64,000 nucleotides of DNA, from positions 2,976,001-3,040,000 of the forward strand of contig NZ_CP071405.1 in NCBI RefSeq assembly GCF_022647325.1, in the 5' to 3' direction. The notes beneath the pieces are model-generated. The model saw only the letters and a list, made by a program, of their open reading frames with translations. It ran no database searches and was not told the DNA's origin. Positions 61,741 through 64,000 of the stretch are shown piece after piece. A program made the position numbers and the translations under genes. Position 1 is the stretch's first letter, and every line of letters begins with the position of its first letter. The stretch is from Pantoea deleyi (GTDB taxonomy: Bacteria > Pseudomonadota > Gammaproteobacteria > Enterobacterales > Enterobacteriaceae).

Positions 61741-62808
61741 TTAGCTGGCCAGCCCCTCCTGCCGCCACTGACGCGGACTGATGCCGAACCAGCGGCGAAA
61801 GGCGCGGGAAAACGCGCTGACTTCGGAGTAGCCCAGCAACAGGGCCATCTCCGAGATGGGCAGCTGTTTCTGCTGCAGGTAGTGCGTGGCCATTTCGCAG
61901 CGCACCTGATCCACCAGTGCGCTAAAGCTGCTGCCCTCTTCGCGCAGCCGCCGCTGCAGTGACCAGCTCGACAGGCCGAGTTTATCGGCCACCTCCTCCA
62001 GCACCGGCTCGCCCTGCATCAGCGATAAGTTAACCTGTGAGCGCGCCTGCTCGATCATGCTCTGCTGCGGCGTGCCCCGGTTGAGCCGCCGGATCGCATC
62101 CTGCATCACCATCAACAGGATCGGATCGCTTTCCGGCATCGCACGCAAAAGATCGCGCTTCGGGATCACCAGTGAGTTAAATGGCTGATCGAACCAGACC
62201 GGCGCATCGAACACTTTGCAGTGATCGTGCCACTGGCCGGGGCGCGGATGCTCAAAATGCACCTCACGCGGAGCCCAGTGGCGGCCCGCGACGTGGCGGA
62301 TCAGGTTCATAAACATGCCCAGCGTCAGCTCGGCATCCTGACGGCGAGAGAGGATGGCGCCGTGCCGCACCTGATAGTCGAGCCGCCAGCATTCGCCCTT
62401 ATCCACCAGGCGGGTCAGCGTGTCGTGCTGATGCCAGGGAAATGCGGCCACCACGTTTTGCAGCGCCTGCTCCAGGGTGCCGGAGCAGAGGCCGATATAG
62501 CCGATCAGGCCTAATGACTGCGGTTTAAACTGCCTGCCGTAGTGCAAACCGAAGTTATCAGATCCGGAGTGGCGCGCCGCCTCTTCCAGCACCCGACAGT
62601 AGTTCACCAGCCCCAGGCTCAGCGTCGGGCTGGCCAGCCGTTCCGGATCGATGCCGCTGATGCCGAAGATGCGATCGGCATCGCCGCCCTGCGTATGAAT
62701 AAATTCGCCTAATCCGGTCGCCGCCGCAGCCAGCACGCCGTGATTGCCTGCCCCTGTCGCGGCAGAGCAGGCAGCAAACGCATCGGGTTTTATCAGTGTC
62801 GGATTCAT
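61741..62808 (-). CDS. AraC-family transcriptional regulator (Arabinose_bd-type N-terminal domain)
   Basis: This 355-residue regulator has an N-terminal ligand domain of the type in OruR-like regulators (FGLHYGRQFKPQSLGLIGYIGLCSGTLEQAL) and a C-terminal double helix-turn-helix. The latter has LSSWSLQRRLREEG and the AraC signature GYSEVSAFSRAFRRWFGISPRQWR near the end. The ATG at 62808 is used; an in-frame start at 63075 would run into the kinase gene. Target genes are unknown; the adjacent kinase gene upstream, same strand, is a candidate. Confidence 0.88.
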   Translation of the reverse strand: MNPTLIKPDAFAACSAATGAGNHGVLAAAATGLGEFIHTQGGDADRIFGISGIDPERLASPTLSLGLVNYCRVLEEAARHSGSDNFGLHYGRQFKPQSLGLIGYIGLCSGTLEQALQNVVAAFPWHQHDTLTRLVDKGECWRLDYQVRHGAILSRRQDAELTLGMFMNLIRHVAGRHWAPREVHFEHPRPGQWHDHCKVFDAPVWFDQPFNSLVIPKRDLLRAMPESDPILLMVMQDAIRRLNRGTPQQSMIEQARSQVNLSLMQGEPVLEEVADKLGLSSWSLQRRLREEGSSFSALVDQVRCEMATHYLQQKQLPISEMALLLGYSEVSAFSRAFRRWFGISPRQWRQEGLAS

Positions 62809-62968
62809 GGTCGCCTCTGTCAGATTCAGGTGGATCACCTTCACCGATCTCTGAGCAAGTTCCATACTAGGTCCCCGCGGCCCTGACTGCGGCCTGCGGG
62901 CGGCCCGGTGGGAGCAGACGCCTGACATCCGGCACTGCGGCGGCGCAGGGACGCCCGCCGCTGGTGCA

Positions 62969-63976
62969 TCAGGCGCCGACCGGCAGCGCACTGCCCGCCA
63001 GATAACGGCGGCAGAGGCGCACCGAGTGGCTGGCCCATTCCGGCCCGAGGCTACGCGCCATTTCCGTTTCCGCATGCGATCCCACCCAGGCGGTGAGCTG
63101 GATACGGCGCTGGATCAGCAGCGCGGGCAGCATCGCCATCTCTGCATCACTGATATGCGCCACCTGCTCATAACCGCGGATCCAGTGTTCGATCCACTCT
63201 GGCGCGCGCGGATGGTGCTCCACAAAACTGATCGCCGCCGCCAGATCGTGCAGATACCAGCCCAGCCCGCAGTCGTCGAAGTCGATCACCCGCGTCTCCC
63301 CTTTGTGCAGCAGCAGGTTGGTCAGCCGCAGATCCGCATGGATCAGGCCGTAGCGATCCGATCCCTTGCCAAACTGCGCCAGTGCCGATCCCACCTGCGC
63401 GATCGCCTGCTCTACCACGCCGTGATCGGCGGCAGGGAGATTGGGCGCATCCTGCCAGCGTCCCCAGTGGCTGCGATCGCTGGTCATGGTGTCGTGATCC
63501 CAGATAATGCGGCGGAAACCCGCAGGCGGCTGCCACTGTTTACTGTGCTGATGCAGGCGCGCGGTGATCTGCCCGAGCTGCTGAAAAGCGCGGGGATCGA
63601 CCTCGGTCGTGGGCATCTCCCCCTCGATCCAGTGAAACAGCACGACGTAGCGCTCTCCGCCATCCGGCAGCCGCAGCGTCAGGACCTTTTCACCTGTCTT
63701 ATCGGGCACCGCTTCCGGCACCATGATGCCGGTTTCGCGCAGCGCATCAAGCCACAGCAGTTCGCTGACGATGTCTGCTTTCTGATGATAATCGCCGCGG
63801 TGCAGCCTCAGCGCATAACGGCGGCCTGCGGCCTGCAGCAGAAAGGTGGCGTTCTCCGATCGGCACAGCAGGCTGAGTGTGCCCTGCAGCGCGGCGGGAT
63901 AACAGGCCAGCGCCTGCCGGGCCATCAGGGTCAGTTGGGAATCAGTCAGATTGTCATATTGTTTAGCACTCATCAC
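62969..63976 (-). CDS. APH-fold small-molecule kinase/phosphotransferase
   Basis: This 335-residue protein of the APH/choline kinase fold has catalytic HADLRLTN (Asp215) and metal-binding IDFDD (Asp232, Asp234). The N-terminal lobe ends in VVLFHWIEGEMP. Aminoglycoside resistance is not implied: related proteins phosphorylate hydroxylysine, homoserine or other amino alcohols. It is 160 bp upstream of the AraC-type gene, on the same strand. The 24 bp before the window edge show no further gene. Confidence 0.83.
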   Translation of the reverse strand: MMSAKQYDNLTDSQLTLMARQALACYPAALQGTLSLLCRSENATFLLQAAGRRYALRLHRGDYHQKADIVSELLWLDALRETGIMVPEAVPDKTGEKVLTLRLPDGGERYVVLFHWIEGEMPTTEVDPRAFQQLGQITARLHQHSKQWQPPAGFRRIIWDHDTMTSDRSHWGRWQDAPNLPAADHGVVEQAIAQVGSALAQFGKGSDRYGLIHADLRLTNLLLHKGETRVIDFDDCGLGWYLHDLAAAISFVEHHPRAPEWIEHWIRGYEQVAHISDAEMAMLPALLIQRRIQLTAWVGSHAETEMARSLGPEWASHSVRLCRRYLAGSALPVGA

Positions 63977-64000
63977 TCCGGCTCCTGGTCACTTGCGTGA

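Noticed and set aside
62969..63976. Aminoglycoside resistance gene (APH)
   Set aside because: The fold and catalytic motifs are shared by many small-molecule kinases; nothing in context points to drug resistance.

Overview
The window is a chromosomal segment of an enterobacterium, most likely Erwiniaceae and Pantoea-like. Gene order follows, in inverted orientation, the Escherichia coli block from decR (ybaO) to sbcC almost gene for gene. The protein sequences are close to, but distinct from, the E. coli ones. A decR-linked cysteine desulfhydrase gene (ccdA) replaces the E. coli neighbour, a pairing known from Pantoea ananatis. No IS element, prophage, tRNA, rRNA or CRISPR array was seen.

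Layout. 1-5.5 kb: decR (edge-truncated), ccdA, cof, ybaE, queC, fadM. 5.5-15.5 kb: a minus-strand protein quality-control block, in transcription order bolA, tig, clpP, clpX, lon, hupB, ppiD, ybaV. Heat-shock (sigma-32) promoters are readable upstream of clpP and lon, and several intrinsic terminators separate the units. 15.7-24.6 kb: yajG, ampG, the cyoABCDE cytochrome bo3 operon with a clear sigma-70 promoter, and yajR. 24.7-32.7 kb: yajQ, panE, yajL, thiI, then the xseB-ispA-dxs isoprenoid operon and yajO. 32.7-36.8 kb: nrdR-ribD-ribE-nusB-thiL-pgpA on the minus strand. 37-38 kb: kbp and yajI. 38-43.6 kb: queA-tgt-yajC-secD-secF on the minus strand. 43.7-46.5 kb: acpH, then an inositol-monophosphatase-family gene abutting a histidine acid phosphatase gene. 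47-54.4 kb: phoB-phoR followed by a pstS-like gene, a short MetE-like gene, brnQ and proY, all minus strand. 54.6-59.5 kb: sbcD-sbcC. 59.5-64 kb: an accessory envelope cluster (CsgG-like, DUF4810 and GNA1162/DUF799 lipoproteins, with a divergent small lipoprotein resembling TolA domain III), an AraC-type regulator and an APH-fold kinase.

Most of the window is conserved housekeeping DNA. The differences from E. coli sit at a few points: ccdA beside decR, kbp in place of tsx/yajD, the IMPase-acid phosphatase pair in place of malZ, the pstS-like and MetE-like genes between phoR and brnQ, and everything right of sbcC. The least explained is the three-lipoprotein cluster at 59.5-61.2 kb with its divergent stand-alone TolA-III-like lipoprotein. 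The acid phosphatase-IMPase pair is a plausible but untested phytate or phosphoester scavenging unit a few kilobases from phoBR. Functional statements rest on motif reading and synteny; no database search was run.
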